DNA of 64,000 nt. Source: Streptomyces massasporeus (GTDB taxonomy: Bacteria; Actinomycetota; Actinomycetes; Streptomycetales; Streptomycetaceae). Positions 35,326 to 47,499 of this stretch are shown one piece after another (positions within the stretch are counted from its first letter, which is position 1; every line of letters begins with the position of its first letter). The position numbers and the translations under genes were made by a program. The notes under the pieces were generated by a model, which did no database searches, had not been told where the DNA came from, and worked only from the letters and a program-made list of their open reading frames with translations. The stretch covers positions 930,001-994,000 of the forward strand of contig NZ_BMSE01000001.1 of assembly GCF_014648995.1 (NCBI RefSeq), written 5' to 3'.

Positions 35326-35346
35326 TAAGGTACATCAGCGGATGTT

Positions 35347-35539
35347 ACGAGGTGTAGACGAGTCCGCTGATGTTGCCTTTCCGCAGTAGGTCGATTCGGG
35401 TTTTGCGGAGCGCCTCGCCTACTGAGGCGTTCTCCGGGCCAGCGAACCTGCGGTAGAGGCTGAGTGCGACTTCCGCTGCTACTGCCTGTGAGACAGGGAT
35501 TTCTGTTCCAACGACTCCGGCGGCGTGCAGGCCGGCGAA
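35347..35539 (-). pseudogene. Inverted 193-nt copy of the EF-Tu-CHAT gene's 3' end
   Basis: The minus strand of 35347-35539 matches 39198-39390 over 193 nt with two mismatches (GCACTCAGCCTCTACC against GCACTCGGCTTCTACC). It encodes [20 protein letters not shown] through NISGLVYTS of the CHAT domain, without the last ~10 codons. It is followed on both sides by unrelated sequence, so it is a broken duplicate rather than a gene. Together with the intact copy it forms an inverted repeat 3.66 kb apart. Confidence 0.92.
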
Positions 35540-36212
35540 CCGCCCAGCGTCGTTGGGGTCGCAACAGGCTGGCTGGCAGGCAGGCAAGGTTGCCCCGGCC
35601 TGCCAAGGTCGCGGCAACTCAGTGCCGCGCTGGGTGCGCGTCGAGCGGGTTCACGGCCCGACCGTAGGCGGTGAGGCAGCCCAGGTTGTGGGTCTCTCGC
35701 TCGCTGGTCGTGACCCTTGCCGGCTTGCACCAGGGCGTCGGCTCGACGAGAGCGTGGCGCTCCTGGAAAAACGGTCAGGCGGGGCGAGCGGCGAGGAGGG
35801 CCTGGGCGGCGGCGTCGGCGCGGTCGGCGGCTGCCTTAACGCGCTCGACGGCACGGGGCGGGATGCTGCCCCAGTCCGCAAGGTCCGTCCCTGCAGCCGC
35901 CATGGGTCCAGTCACCACCCGCAGCATCACGATCAACGGGGACCGATCCCCCAACGACGCCGACCTGGCCGTCAGCCAGAGCAGAGCGGCGCCAGGCTGG
36001 CCAGGTCGATGGGTGCCACGATGGACAGAGGAGGCCACCCGCCGCCGCTCCGTACGGAGCTGAGCAGTCCCGGACCAGGCTGTTGGAGCCACAGCAGGGA
36101 GAGCGCCGTCCCCGCGTCTGCTAGGAGAAGCAGACCTCCGCCGAGGTGAGCGCAGTGAAGCGCGACAGCTTCCGGCGGACAACATGCCCCCTCTTAGCAA
36201 TAAGGGCATCAC
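35540..36212. other. Non-coding-looking spacer upstream of the EF-Tu-CHAT gene
   Basis: No convincing gene is seen. A 42-residue minus-strand frame at 35775-35903 ([20 protein letters not shown] then an Ala-rich end) may be a leftover of a small protein. The last 60 bp hold the ribosome site AAGGGCATCAC before the EF-Tu start. No clear -10/-35 pair was found; the upstream DNA does not obviously carry the usual tuf leader. Confidence 0.4.
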
Positions 36213-39422
<3,210 letters not shown>

Positions 39423-39438
39423 TGAGAGGAGAACCATC

Positions 39439-39741
39439 ATGACGATCGAAGAGGTCGGCGCCCTCTGCTTCGGAATCGTGATCGGATGGATCACCTACCG
39501 GACACTGATCCGCAAAGCCAGCGGAGCCGCAGTGTCAGACATCGCCAGCGTGATCGGAGCCGTCGGAGGAGCAGCGGTCACCGGGCTGTTCGCCAATCCG
39601 CGCGTCTTCGCGTGGTACTGCATCGGACTGGCCGCGGGGTTCCTGATGTACTTCATCCTCTATTGGAAGCTCGCCGGTCACGAAAAGCTTAGCGATGTAA
39701 TGGGCGGCCAGGAGAGCACTGATCCGGGGCGAGACGACTGA
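39439..39741 (+). CDS. Small membrane protein paired with the EF-Tu-CHAT protease
   Basis: 100 residues, ATG 39439 with AGAGGAGAA upstream, 16 nt after the EF-Tu-CHAT stop. Hydropathy suggests three helices: about residues 7-23 ([15 protein letters not shown]), 33-52 (a Gly/Ala/Ser-rich segment, [13 protein letters not shown]) and 57-76 ([17 protein letters not shown]), then a charged, acidic tail ([16 protein letters not shown]). No enzymatic motif is seen. The pairing and the Gly/Ala-rich middle helix suggest a membrane-damaging effector or membrane anchor that is controlled by the protease. A regulator or immunity partner is also possible. I do not recognise a family. Confidence 0.8.
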   Translation: MTIEEVGALCFGIVIGWITYRTLIRKASGAAVSDIASVIGAVGGAAVTGLFANPRVFAWYCIGLAAGFLMYFILYWKLAGHEKLSDVMGGQESTDPGRDD

Positions 39742-39805
39742 CCTACTGCCGGCGGGCCCGCTCGCGGCCCAGGGTCTCGGCAAAGTGGTGGGATGCCCGT
39801 TGCGA

Positions 39806-41000
39806 TCACGTGAGCCCGAGGAGGGCAAGCGGGCGCTTCGGGTCGCGGGCGCTGCGTCGCAAGGCGGCGACGATGCCGTGGATCCCTGCGAGGTGGATCG
39901 CGCCGATGGTGAGGTTGCGCCAGGTGGCCATCGCTCGGGGTGCGTTGCCGGTGCGGAGCTGGGCGGCGTCCTCGTTGAGGTCACGTCGCGGATGTGGTGA
40001 AGTGCCTCGATGGACCAGTGGCCGCGGACCAGGGCGGCGAGCTGGGTGGCGGTGGCGCGGTCGGCGGGCAGGCTGGTGACCGCGTAGACCGTCTTGATCG
40101 TGACCTTGCCGGTTCTGCGGTTCACGCGGCGGCGTTTGAGCTGGATCGCCTGGCGGACGTATGGGAAGAGCAGGTTGTTCACGGTAGCGACCTTGAGACC
40201 CGGCGGATCTCGCCCCGTCCGTGGCCGCTCTCGCGGGTGCGGCCCTGTAACGGGATCTGCCGCCAGGGAAGGGACTTGAGCTGCTGGCGGAGCTTCTTCT
40301 GGTTGCCCTTGACGATCACGATGTAGTGCGCGGACCGGTCGGTGACCAGGTAGTCGGCGTGCTTGCGCTGGGTGTGCATCGCGTCGCTGGTCACCACCGC
40401 GCCCGCGAGGCCGGCGATGGTGTCGAGCAGGGGCTGGAAGCAGGTGATCTCGTTCGTCTTCTCTCCGACATCCAGCTGGGCGAGGACGCTGCTCGTGGTG
40501 TGGTCGAGGGCGGCGAGCAGGTGGATCTTCCAGCCGTCCGCGCGGGCGACGCCGCGCAGGCTCTTCCCGTCGACCGCGACCGCGCACAGTCCCTTGGTCG
40601 GGAGGGCCTTCGACCGCCGGTCGGCGAGCCAGCGTCCCACCGCGCGGTCGAGCGCATCACCGTCGACCCGGGCCAGGACCCGGCGGATGATCGCCTCGTC
40701 CGGCGCCGGATGGCATCCGGTCAGCGGATCACGCCGGGCTCCGAGCGTGCCGAGGACATCGGGCGGAAGGTCGGCGGCCCACTCCCTGATCGCCAGCAGC
40801 GAAGTCGCTCCGGCCAGTACGGCGGTAGCAGCCAGGGCGAGCACGTACGACAGAGCGTGGCGCACCCCGCGCGGATCACGAGGGTCGGGTACCTCGGTGA
40901 GTCGTTCCAGCAGGCCAGGGCGCTCGCCTGGCCCGGTCGGCGGCTGGTCGCGGAGTTGGTCAAGGGCGGGTGGGGCCGGAGATGACGCAGCGGCAGGCAC
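39806..41000 (-). pseudogene. ISAs1-family transposase, frameshifted
   Basis: From GTG 41000 the ISAs1 pattern is clear: [30 protein letters not shown] (first Asp), [20 protein letters not shown] and [13 protein letters not shown]. Near 40200 the sense moves to another frame ([38 protein letters not shown]), and near 39980 to a third ([19 protein letters not shown]), ending LLGLT-stop at 39806. At least two frameshifts make it inactive. It lies inside the Tn7-like cargo between the membrane-protein gene and the outer end, and is later than or contemporary with that cargo. Confidence 0.88.
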
Positions 41001-41059
41001 GGTCTTCCAGCGGGATCACGGGGCGTAGAGAACTCCATGATCCTGGAAGCCGTGCCTGC
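40993..41059. repeat. Inverted repeat at the 5' edge of the ISAs1 relic
   Basis: GCAGGCACGGTCTTCCAG (40993-41010) pairs with CTGGAAGCCGTGCCTGC (41043-41059) with one unpaired T; the loop is 32 nt. It begins within the transposase start region. It may be part of the IS terminal repeat or an old terminator. No direct target duplication was seen. Confidence 0.5.
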
Positions 41060-41278
41060 TTCACACCTGGACGGCCTGCACCGCAGAGCCGGACAAGCCG
41101 GTCAAATCCAAACCTTGCCGAGGCCCTGTGTACGTACGGAGCACGAAGCCGGTGCCGTCCGCGCGGGCGGGATACCGCGGGATGGCCGGGTGCACCCCGA
41201 GCCGCTTCGGCGTCCAGGACCGGACCGGAACTTTCCACAGGCCGGATTGGCGGCTGTGCCTCGGAAAGCACCCACCAG
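41060..41278. other. Unassigned cargo tail before the outer right end
   Basis: No gene is supported here. One plus-strand frame ends PGSAH-stop at the 41279 repeat in the same register as the SAH-stop of tniQ 2, so this could be the worn remnant of a second tniQ 3' end, but the upstream residues do not match TniQ convincingly. Confidence 0.3.
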
Positions 41279-41390
41279 GGTCTGCGCACTGAACAGATCA
41301 GTGCGCTTTTCCCCGATTCCAGCTGCGCAGAAATGAGTTCAGTGCCCAGGTCAGAGCCCCAGCCCCTGAACTCTTTTCTCTCGTCCGACA
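41279..41390 (+). repeat. Outer right end of the Tn7-like element
   Basis: It starts with GGTCTGCGCACTGAAC (identical to 35225-35240). A perfect palindrome GCGCACTGA-ACAGA-TCAGTGCGC (41284-41306) is followed by TTTT; then come GAGTTCAGTGCC (41334-41345) and CCCCTGAACTC (41364-41374), and the terminal GTCCGACA ends at 41390. Read inward from the outside, it begins TGTCGGACGAG. The repeated CTGAAC units are probable TnsB sites; the palindrome-plus-T run could also act as a terminator for the cargo. Confidence 0.6.
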
Positions 41391-41526
41391 CCGCGGCCGC
41401 GGGGGGTACGCCGGCCGGTTCGCGCCGGTCGGCCTCCTCCTGCGGCAGCAGCAACTCCTCGTATCGGCCCAGCACCAGCACCACTCCGAGCATGAGCAGC
41501 GGGATGAGCACAGCGAGTATCGCCAT
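41389..41526 (-). pseudogene. Small membrane-protein gene cut by the transposon end
   Basis: From ATG 41526 the minus strand encodes MAILAVLIPLLMLGVVLVLG, a single membrane helix, then RYEELLLPQEEADRREPAGV and PPAAAV, in the style of short Streptomyces membrane proteins. At codon 46 the frame enters the transposon end (VSDERKEF is read from TGTCGGACGAGAG), so the original C-terminus is lost. A start for the divergent DUF2795 gene lies 160 bp to the right. This junction marks where conserved chromosome begins. Confidence 0.55.
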
Positions 41527-41685
41527 GACGTGTCCTTCCCCAGAGAGGTGTGGGGGGTGGGAACCGGGTCTCCCGCAGGGCATGGCGCAAACCAGTGCGG
41601 ACGGCGGCGATCGGGCCGGCGGAACCTGTGTCGCCCTCCGGTGTACGGGTACGCGGTGCGGGCCCCCGAACGTCTGGAGGGAGAC

Positions 41686-42087
41686 ATGCAGCGAGGCAGC
41701 GACCGGCTGAGCGTCCACCGGGACGACGAGATGAAGCACGAACTGCAGGGCCTGCTCAGGTCAGGGCACCCGACGCGCAGTGAGGAGTGGCACGACCCGG
41801 AGCCGGCCGCCGAGGACGACCCCGAGGTCGCCCACGGGCCGGTGACGCCGAGCCGTGCGCCGACGTCCCTGGAGTCGGTGCGGCTGGAGCTGGCCCGGAT
41901 CCTGGGCCGCAGGGCGTTCCCCGCGAACGCGCGCGAACTGGCCCGCGAGCTGCGCGGCCACCAGGCGCCCGACGCCCTCGTCGAGGCCCTGGAGGACCTG
42001 CCGCGCCAGGAGCGCTACGGCAATGTCCAGGAACTGGCCCAGGCCCTGATCCGGGCCCGTGAGACCGGGCCGGAGGAGTACGCGTAA
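41686..42087 (+). CDS. DUF2795 domain protein
   Basis: 133 residues, ATG 41686 with CTGGAGGGAG 5 nt upstream. The N-terminal half is acidic and probably disordered; the C-terminal half has the DUF2795 pattern [20 protein letters not shown], then [20 protein letters not shown] and LAQALIR. Function of the family is unknown; it is common in soil actinobacteria as a small helical domain. It is followed by a strong hairpin (42098-42125) before the CBS gene. Confidence 0.8.
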   Translation: MQRGSDRLSVHRDDEMKHELQGLLRSGHPTRSEEWHDPEPAAEDDPEVAHGPVTPSRAPTSLESVRLELARILGRRAFPANARELARELRGHQAPDALVEALEDLPRQERYGNVQELAQALIRARETGPEEYA

Positions 42088-42097
42088 GGACCGTGTC

Positions 42098-42125
42098 GGG
42101 GCGTCGCGGGATGCCGCGACGCCCC
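42098..42125 (+). terminator. Perfect 12-bp hairpin after the DUF2795 gene
   Basis: GGGGCGTCGCGG (42098-42109), loop GATG, CCGCGACGCCCC (42114-42125). There is no T-run, as is usual in high-GC actinobacteria. It sits 10 nt after the stop and before the CBS gene, so it could terminate or attenuate. Confidence 0.6.
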
Positions 42126-42158
42126 CACCGGACCGGGAACGGAGGGAAGGCGCCAGTG

Positions 42159-42590
42159 ATGGCCGAGTACGTCAAGGACGTGATGACAGCGGGTGTGGTC
42201 GCCGTGCGCCCGGACGCCTCGCTCGTCGAGGCGGCGCTGCTGATGCGCACGCAGAACATCGGCGACGTGGTGGTGGCCGAGGGGCAGGACGTGATCGGCG
42301 TGCTCACCGACCGTGACATCACGGTACGGGCCGTCGCGGACGGCGTCGACCCGATGACGGTCAGCGCGCAGACGGCGTGTACCCGCAATCCCGTGACGGT
42401 GACACCGGACGACCGGGTGGCGACCGCGGTGACGCTGATGCGCGAGCACGCGGTGCGCCGGCTGCCGGTGGTGGAGAACGGCCTGCCGGTGGGGATCGTG
42501 AGCCTCGGCGACGTGGCCGAGGCCGAGGACCCCGCGTCCGCGCTCGCCGACATCAGCCGGGCCGATCCCGACGCCCGGGGTGATGCATGA
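42159..42590 (+). CDS. CBS-domain protein
   Basis: 143 residues, ATG 42159. It has two CBS motifs in tandem: [20 protein letters not shown] with [13 protein letters not shown], and [20 protein letters not shown] with [13 protein letters not shown]. Such stand-alone Bateman modules bind adenine nucleotides and regulate partner proteins; paralogues are numerous in Streptomyces stress regions. The stop overlaps the ATG of a decayed downstream gene (ATGA). Confidence 0.9.
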   Translation: MAEYVKDVMTAGVVAVRPDASLVEAALLMRTQNIGDVVVAEGQDVIGVLTDRDITVRAVADGVDPMTVSAQTACTRNPVTVTPDDRVATAVTLMREHAVRRLPVVENGLPVGIVSLGDVAEAEDPASALADISRADPDARGDA

Positions 42591-42908
42591 GCACGGACCG
42601 GGCGGGGCGGATCGACACCATGGACGTCACCGTCGACGTCGGTGACGCCACGACCCGGTATCTCTGCTCTCCGGGCTGCCGCCCAGCTGCCTCGTGCCCG
42701 GCGTGGCGGACTGGGTGATGCACCGGCGGACCCGCATCGAGGACACCGCGAGGACCAAGGAGTCCCTGATCCACGCGTTGATGCCGGCCACCTGGCGGGC
42801 ATCGGCGCCGCCATCGGCACGTGCGTGCTGCTGCCGTACGGCGAGGAACTGCTGCGGTGCGTGCGCGCGGGCCGCAAGAAGGACAAGCGCAACAGGAAAG
42901 GACGTTGA
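42587..42908 (+). pseudogene. Decayed membrane-protein gene, frameshifted and internally deleted
   Basis: ATG 42587 overlaps the CBS stop and gives a 43-residue start ([20 protein letters not shown]), which soon stops. Another frame then reads GVADWVMHRRTRIEDTARTK and ESLIHALM, a pattern known from membrane proteins with PG.ADW..HR.TRIE.T.GT.ESLIH; a third frame gives LAGIGAAIGTCVLLPYGEEL and a basic end (RAGRKKDKRNRKGR). The parts lie in three frames and the middle is missing, so the gene is broken. Confidence 0.55.
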
Positions 42909-42913
42909 ACATC

Positions 42914-43456
42914 ATGCGTATCGCGTTTCTGGTCGCACCCGAGGGCGTCGAACAGGTCGAGCTGACCGATCCGTGGCAGGCCGCGAAGGACGCGGGCCAC
43001 GAGCCGGTCCTGGTGTCGACGCAAACGGGTGAGATCCAGGCCTTCAACCACCTCGACAAGGCGGACACGTTCCCCGTGGACGAGGTCGTGGGCGACACCT
43101 CGCCGGACTCGTTCGGTGCTCTCGTGCTGCCGGGCGGCGTCGCCAACCCGGACTTCCTGCGGATGGACGACAAGGCCGTCGCGTTCGTCCGGGACTTCTT
43201 CGAGCACGGCCGGCCCGTGGCGGCGATCTGCCACGCGCCGTGGACGCTGGTCGAGGCGGACGTCGTACGCGGCCGGGAGCTCACATCGTGGCCGAGCCTG
43301 CAGACGGACATCCGCAACGCGGGCGGCACCTGGGTCGACAAGCAGGTCAAGGTCTGTGACCACGGGGCGAACAAGCTGGTCACCAGCCGCAAGCCGGACG
43401 ATCTGAAGGCGTTCTGCGAGACCTTCCTGGACGTCTTCGCCCAGGAAGCCGCGTGA
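42914..43456 (+). CDS. DJ-1/PfpI family (type 1 glutamine amidotransferase-like) protein
   Basis: 180 residues, ATG 42914. The fold is recognisable from MRIAFLVAPEGVEQVEL, DSFGALVLPGGVANPD and the nucleophile elbow AAICHAPWTL with its conserved Cys; ELTSWPSLQTDIRNAGGTWV follows as in PfpI-type stress proteins (YhbO/PfpI). These act as deglycases or chaperone-like hydrolases under stress. It is followed by a short hairpin and a convergent gene. Confidence 0.92.
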   Translation: MRIAFLVAPEGVEQVELTDPWQAAKDAGHEPVLVSTQTGEIQAFNHLDKADTFPVDEVVGDTSPDSFGALVLPGGVANPDFLRMDDKAVAFVRDFFEHGRPVAAICHAPWTLVEADVVRGRELTSWPSLQTDIRNAGGTWVDKQVKVCDHGANKLVTSRKPDDLKAFCETFLDVFAQEAA

Positions 43457-43478
43457 GCGCGAGGGACCTCGCGCCGAA

Positions 43479-43496
43479 GGACGCCTGAAGGCGTCC
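43479..43496. terminator. Short hairpin between convergent genes
   Basis: GGACGCC-TGAA-GGCGTCC (7-bp stem, 4-nt loop) lies 23 nt after the DJ-1 stop and 54 nt from the stop of the convergent DUF6158 gene. It probably terminates one or both. Confidence 0.5.
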
Positions 43497-43549
43497 CCCG
43501 CCGATCACGGGGCGCGTCGGTTCCGTTCCGGTCGTGTCCCTCCCGGGGC

Positions 43550-43807
43550 TCAGGTGCCGGGGGCGGAGGGAGTCGCCGACTCCCCGCTCCCCCGCTCCCG
43601 GGCCCCTTCGCGTGTGCGGCCCGCGGCCACGGGGCGGCGCGGATTGCGGCGCAGGAACTCGCCCTCGAGCTGCGCCATGCGCTCGTTGTGGGCGCGCAGC
43701 GCGTCATTCGAGCCGTAGAGCAGCGTGTCGTGGCGCGTGCGGTGGATGGTCTCCAGCTCTTTCATGAGCTGCTGGTCGTCCAGCCGGTCAGGGTCCACTC
43801 CGGTCAT
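43550..43807 (-). CDS. DUF6158-like small protein
   Basis: 85 residues from ATG 43807 (an upstream ATG at 43837 would add ten residues). The core MTGVDPDRLDDQQLMKELET, then HRTRHDTLLYGSNDALRAHN and ERMAQLEGEFLRRNPRR, is a compact charged helical hairpin conserved in Streptomyces. A Gly/Ser-rich tail follows. It is divergent from the release-factor-like gene. Function unknown. Confidence 0.7.
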   Translation of the reverse strand: MTGVDPDRLDDQQLMKELETIHRTRHDTLLYGSNDALRAHNERMAQLEGEFLRRNPRRPVAAGRTREGARERGSGESATPSAPGT

Positions 43808-43900
43808 CGTGTCGCCCCGCTCCTCGTGTTCGTCCATGCCGTCCGGGTACCCGCCCCCGGAGCACCTGAGCACTACCCCGAGCGGCATCCGGGAGGAACC

Positions 43901-45001
43901 ATGGATCTCGCCTTTCTGCACCCACTGTACGAACACCCCGGGCCTTGGGCCTCCGTGTACGTCGACACCTCACGGCACACGGAGGGCACTCCCCACGAGC
44001 GGGAGCTGACGGCCCAGGCGATGGCCAGGGAGCTGGCCGCACAGGGAGCGGACGAGGCGACGTGCCGGGCCGTGCAGAGCGCGATCGAGGAGCTGCGGCA
44101 CTCCTCCGAACCGCACGGCCGGGCCCTGTTCGCACGCGCCGGCGAGGTCGTACTCGACCCGCCGCTGGTCCGTCCGCCGCAGGGCGGTGACTGGGCCGAA
44201 TGGGCGCCGCTGCCCCGGGTCGCGCCGCTGCTGGAGCTGGCCGGGGAGGACCCGGTGTGCGTGGTGGCGTACGTCGACCGCAAGGGCGCCGACTTCGAGC
44301 TGCGCAGCGCGCTGGGCCGGGAGGGCGCCGGGAGCGTCACCGGCCGGCGGTGGCCGGTGCACCGGACGAGTTCCGCGGACTGGTCCGAGCGGCATTTCCA
44401 GCTGCGGGTGGAGAACACCTGGGAGCACAACGCCGCGGAGATCGCCGACGCGCTCGCCGTGTGCCAGGAGGAGACCAAGGCCGACCTGCTGGTTCTCGTC
44501 GGTGACGACCGGGAGCGGCGGTCCGTGCACGAGCGGCTGCCCAAGCGGCTGCACGACCTGGTGGCCGAGGCGCCTCACGGCACCGGCAGCCGGCTGCTCG
44601 ACGAGGACGTGGAGCGGGCCCGGGACGAGCACGTGGGGCGGCGGGCCGAGGCGGAGCTGGAGCGGTTCCGTGCCGCCCGCACCCCGGACGGCGAGGGCCG
44701 GGCCGGGGCCGCCGAGGGCGTGCCCGCGCTGGTCGAGGCGGCGCGTGAGCACCGCATCGACGAGCTGCTGATCAGGACGGACGGGCCCGACGCGCACCGC
44801 GAGGTGTGGATCGGGGAGGATCCCGACCAGCTCGCGGTGCGCCGCACGGACCTGAAGGTCCTGGGCGAGCAGCACTCGTGGCCGGCCCGGGCGGACGACG
44901 CGCTGATCCGCTCCGCGGTGGCCACGGACGCGCCCGCGCTGGCGGTTTCCCAGGAGGAGGTGCCGGTGGGGGGCCTCGGGGCGCTGCTGCGCTGGAAGTG
45001 A
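43901..45001 (+). CDS. Bacterial eRF1-like (baeRF / Vms1-type) protein
   Basis: 366 residues, ATG 43901 with GGGAGGAACC upstream. It matches the baeRF/Rv2629 type: an N-terminal VYVDTSR strand, a central ERHFQLRVENTWEHNAAEIA block, VLVGDDRERRSVHERLPKRL, and a C-terminal VEAAREHRIDELLIRTDG. These proteins have an eRF1-like fold and are linked to ribosome rescue or hibernation under stress. The GGQ loop of true release factors is not seen. It follows no gene on the same strand closely, so it is probably monocistronic. Confidence 0.78.
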   Translation: MDLAFLHPLYEHPGPWASVYVDTSRHTEGTPHERELTAQAMARELAAQGADEATCRAVQSAIEELRHSSEPHGRALFARAGEVVLDPPLVRPPQGGDWAEWAPLPRVAPLLELAGEDPVCVVAYVDRKGADFELRSALGREGAGSVTGRRWPVHRTSSADWSERHFQLRVENTWEHNAAEIADALAVCQEETKADLLVLVGDDRERRSVHERLPKRLHDLVAEAPHGTGSRLLDEDVERARDEHVGRRAEAELERFRAARTPDGEGRAGAAEGVPALVEAAREHRIDELLIRTDGPDAHREVWIGEDPDQLAVRRTDLKVLGEQHSWPARADDALIRSAVATDAPALAVSQEEVPVGGLGALLRWK

Positions 45002-45119
45002 CCGGGGGGCCGCGCCCAGCCGCCGCGGGGATCCCTCACGCATCGCGCGTGCCGGCCTGCGGTGGCTGGTCGCGCAGTTCCCAGCGCCCCTGGGGGCCGC
45101 GGTCCCCGGGGCCGCGGCC

Positions 45120-46739
45120 TTAGCGGGCCCGCTCCACCCGTCGTTCGTCCCAGACCGGGTCCGGGGTCTCCCGGACCCGGCCGTCGCTGCCGAAGACCAG
45201 GAAGCGGTCGAAGGAACGGGCGAACCAGCGGTCGTGGGTGACCGCGAGGACCGTGCCGTCGAAGGCCTCCAGGCCCTCCTGGAGCGCCTCGGCGGACTCC
45301 AGGTCGAGGTTGTCGGTCGGCTCGTCCAGCAACAGCGCCGTCACGCCCTGGAGCTCCAGCAGCAGGATCTGGAAACGGGCCTGCTGGCCGCCGGAGAGAC
45401 GCTCGAACGTCTGCTCCGCCTGCTGGGTCAGCTCGTAGCGGCGCAGGCGGGACATCGCGGCGCCGCGGTCCTGCGCGTGCTCCTTCCACAGGATGTCGAG
45501 GAGCGTGCGGCCCTCCAGTTCCGGGTGCGCGTGCGTCTGCGCGAAGTGACCGGGCACGACCCGCGCGCCCAGCTTCCAGTCCCCCGTGTGCGCCACGTCG
45601 TCACCGGCGAGCAGGCGCAGGAAGTGGGACTTGCCGGAGCCGTTCGAGCCTAGGACGGCGACGCGCTCGCCGTAGAAGACCTCCAGGTCGAAAGGCTTCA
45701 TCAGGCCGGTGAGTTCCAGGCTCGCGCAGGTGACGGCCCGGACGCCGGTGCGGCCGCCCTTGATCCGCATCCTGATGTCCTGCTCGCGCGGCGGCTCCGG
45801 GGGCGGCCCGGCCTCCTCGAACTTGCGCAGGCGCGTCTGCGCCGCCGCGTAGCGGGAGGCCATCTCATGGCTGACCGCGGCGGCCTGACGCAGCGTCAGC
45901 ACCAGCTTCTTCAGCTGGGCGTGCTTCTCGTCCCAGCGCCTGCGCAGCTCCTCGAAGCGGGCGAAGCGCTCCTGCCGGGCCTCGTGGAAGGTGGCGAAGC
46001 CGCCGCCGTGCACCCAGGCGTCGGCACCCGCGGGCCCGGGCTCCAGAGAGATGATCTTCTCGGCGGCACGGGCGAGGAGTTCGCGGTCGTGGGAGACGAA
46101 CAGAACCGTCTTACGGGTCTCCTTCAGCCGTTCCTCGAGCCACCGCTTGCCGGGGACGTCGAGGTAGTTGTCGGGCTCGTCGAGGAGCAGCACCTCGTCG
46201 GTGCCGCGCAGCAGCGCCTCCAGGACGAGCCGCTTCTGCTCGCCGCCGGAGAGGGTGCGGACCTCCCGGAACTGCGCCTTGTCGTACGGCACCCCGAGCG
46301 CGGCCGTGGTGCACATGTCCCACAGCGTCTCGGCCTCGTACCCGCGGGCCTCGGCCCAGTCGGCGAGGGCCTGCGCGTACTTCAGCTGGGCTGCCTCGTC
46401 GTCGACGGTCATGATGGCGTGCTCGGCGTCGTCGACGGCCTTGGCGGCCTCGCGGATGCGGGGCGTCGCGACGGACACGAGCAGGTCCCGCACGGTCGTC
46501 TCGTCGCGTACGGATCCCACGAACTGCCGCATGACCCCGAGCCCGCCGCCGACGACCACGGACCCACCGTGCGGCTTGAGCTCACCGGCGAGCATCCGCA
46601 GCAGCGTGGTCTTCCCGGCGCCGTTGGGTCCCACGAGGGCCACCACGGCCCCCTCCCCCACCCGGAACGAGACATCACCCAGCAGCGCCCTTCCGTCGGG
46701 CAGGTAGTACTCCAGGTGCGCGGCTTCGAGGTGTCCCAT
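45120..46739 (-). CDS. ABC-F family ATPase
   Basis: 539 residues, two ABC modules on one chain without membrane domains. Module 1 has Walker A GPNGAGKTT (37-45), signature LSGGEQKRL and Walker B EVLLLDEPDNYLD; module 2 has GSNGSGKSH, LSGGQQARFQ and ALLLDEPTDNLD. The linker between them (SRYAAAQTRLRKFEEAG) is the expected P-site tRNA interaction motif region. ABC-F proteins act on the ribosome, in translation control or antibiotic resistance. No leader peptide or attenuator is evident upstream, which leans toward a housekeeping paralogue. Confidence 0.92.
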   Translation of the reverse strand: MGHLEAAHLEYYLPDGRALLGDVSFRVGEGAVVALVGPNGAGKTTLLRMLAGELKPHGGSVVVGGGLGVMRQFVGSVRDETTVRDLLVSVATPRIREAAKAVDDAEHAIMTVDDEAAQLKYAQALADWAEARGYEAETLWDMCTTAALGVPYDKAQFREVRTLSGGEQKRLVLEALLRGTDEVLLLDEPDNYLDVPGKRWLEERLKETRKTVLFVSHDRELLARAAEKIISLEPGPAGADAWVHGGGFATFHEARQERFARFEELRRRWDEKHAQLKKLVLTLRQAAAVSHEMASRYAAAQTRLRKFEEAGPPPEPPREQDIRMRIKGGRTGVRAVTCASLELTGLMKPFDLEVFYGERVAVLGSNGSGKSHFLRLLAGDDVAHTGDWKLGARVVPGHFAQTHAHPELEGRTLLDILWKEHAQDRGAAMSRLRRYELTQQAEQTFERLSGGQQARFQILLLELQGVTALLLDEPTDNLDLESAEALQEGLEAFDGTVLAVTHDRWFARSFDRFLVFGSDGRVRETPDPVWDERRVERAR

Positions 46740-46802
46740 GGGCGCGATTCTGTGGGGGCGCGGGGGTCCGGGGCAAACGGGTTTCGGGTACGGGGGTGCC
46801 GG

Positions 46803-47345
46803 TCAGACCCGTTCCAGCGGCCGGTGCGGCTCGCTGGGAAGCTCCGCCCGGATCGTGTCGCCGGGGCGGACCACGCCCCCCTCGCGCACCACGCTCATGA
46901 TCCCGGCCTTGCGCACGATGTTCCCCGCCTCGTCACGTCCGACGACCTGTTTCAGCAGCCCGTCCTGGAAGAGGTCGATCTGGAGGCAGGGGTTGCGCAG
47001 CCCGGTGACCTCCAGGACCGCGCTGTCACCGATGTGCAGCAGTGTGCCGGTCGGCAGGGTCAGCAGGTCGATGCCCCGGGTGGTGATGTTCTCGCCGAGT
47101 TCGCCGGGCGCCACCTCGAACCCGCCCTCGCCGACCTCGGTGAAGAGCTCCTCGTGCATGAGGTGGACCTGCCGCAGGTTCGGCCGGGTGGGGTCCTGCG
47201 CCATGCGCGAGCGGTGCTTGACCGTCACCCCGGCGTGCACGTCCCCCTCCACCCCGAGACCGGCGAGCAGCGTGATGCTGTCCCGGTTCGGCTTGGTGAA
47301 CGAGTACTCCCCGTTGCTGCTGACCGCCGTCACGTGCGCGTTCAT
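46803..47345 (-). CDS. MOSC-domain protein
   Basis: 180 residues, ATG 47345. Typical MOSC pattern: LAGLGVEGDVHAG, NLRQVHLMHEELF, PGELGENITTRGIDL, and the conserved Cys in VTGLRNPCLQIDLFQDGLL. MOSC domains bind molybdenum cofactor sulfur and occur in molybdoenzyme maturation or reductive detoxification. It lies 63 nt from the ABC-F gene and on the same strand. No partner oxidoreductase is adjacent. Confidence 0.9.
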   Translation of the reverse strand: MNAHVTAVSSNGEYSFTKPNRDSITLLAGLGVEGDVHAGVTVKHRSRMAQDPTRPNLRQVHLMHEELFTEVGEGGFEVAPGELGENITTRGIDLLTLPTGTLLHIGDSAVLEVTGLRNPCLQIDLFQDGLLKQVVGRDEAGNIVRKAGIMSVVREGGVVRPGDTIRAELPSEPHRPLERV

Positions 47346-47499
47346 CTCTCGGTTCCCCCTGGTGCGGATGATGATCAGTCCCGAGCCTGCCCCGGGAGCG
47401 ACGGTGTGTCCACCCCCTCCGGGCAGCCGCACGGCATGACGCCCCCGACCTGGATGCCGGCGGCGCTGCGCGTGCTGCGGACCGGCAGGCACCCCTCGA

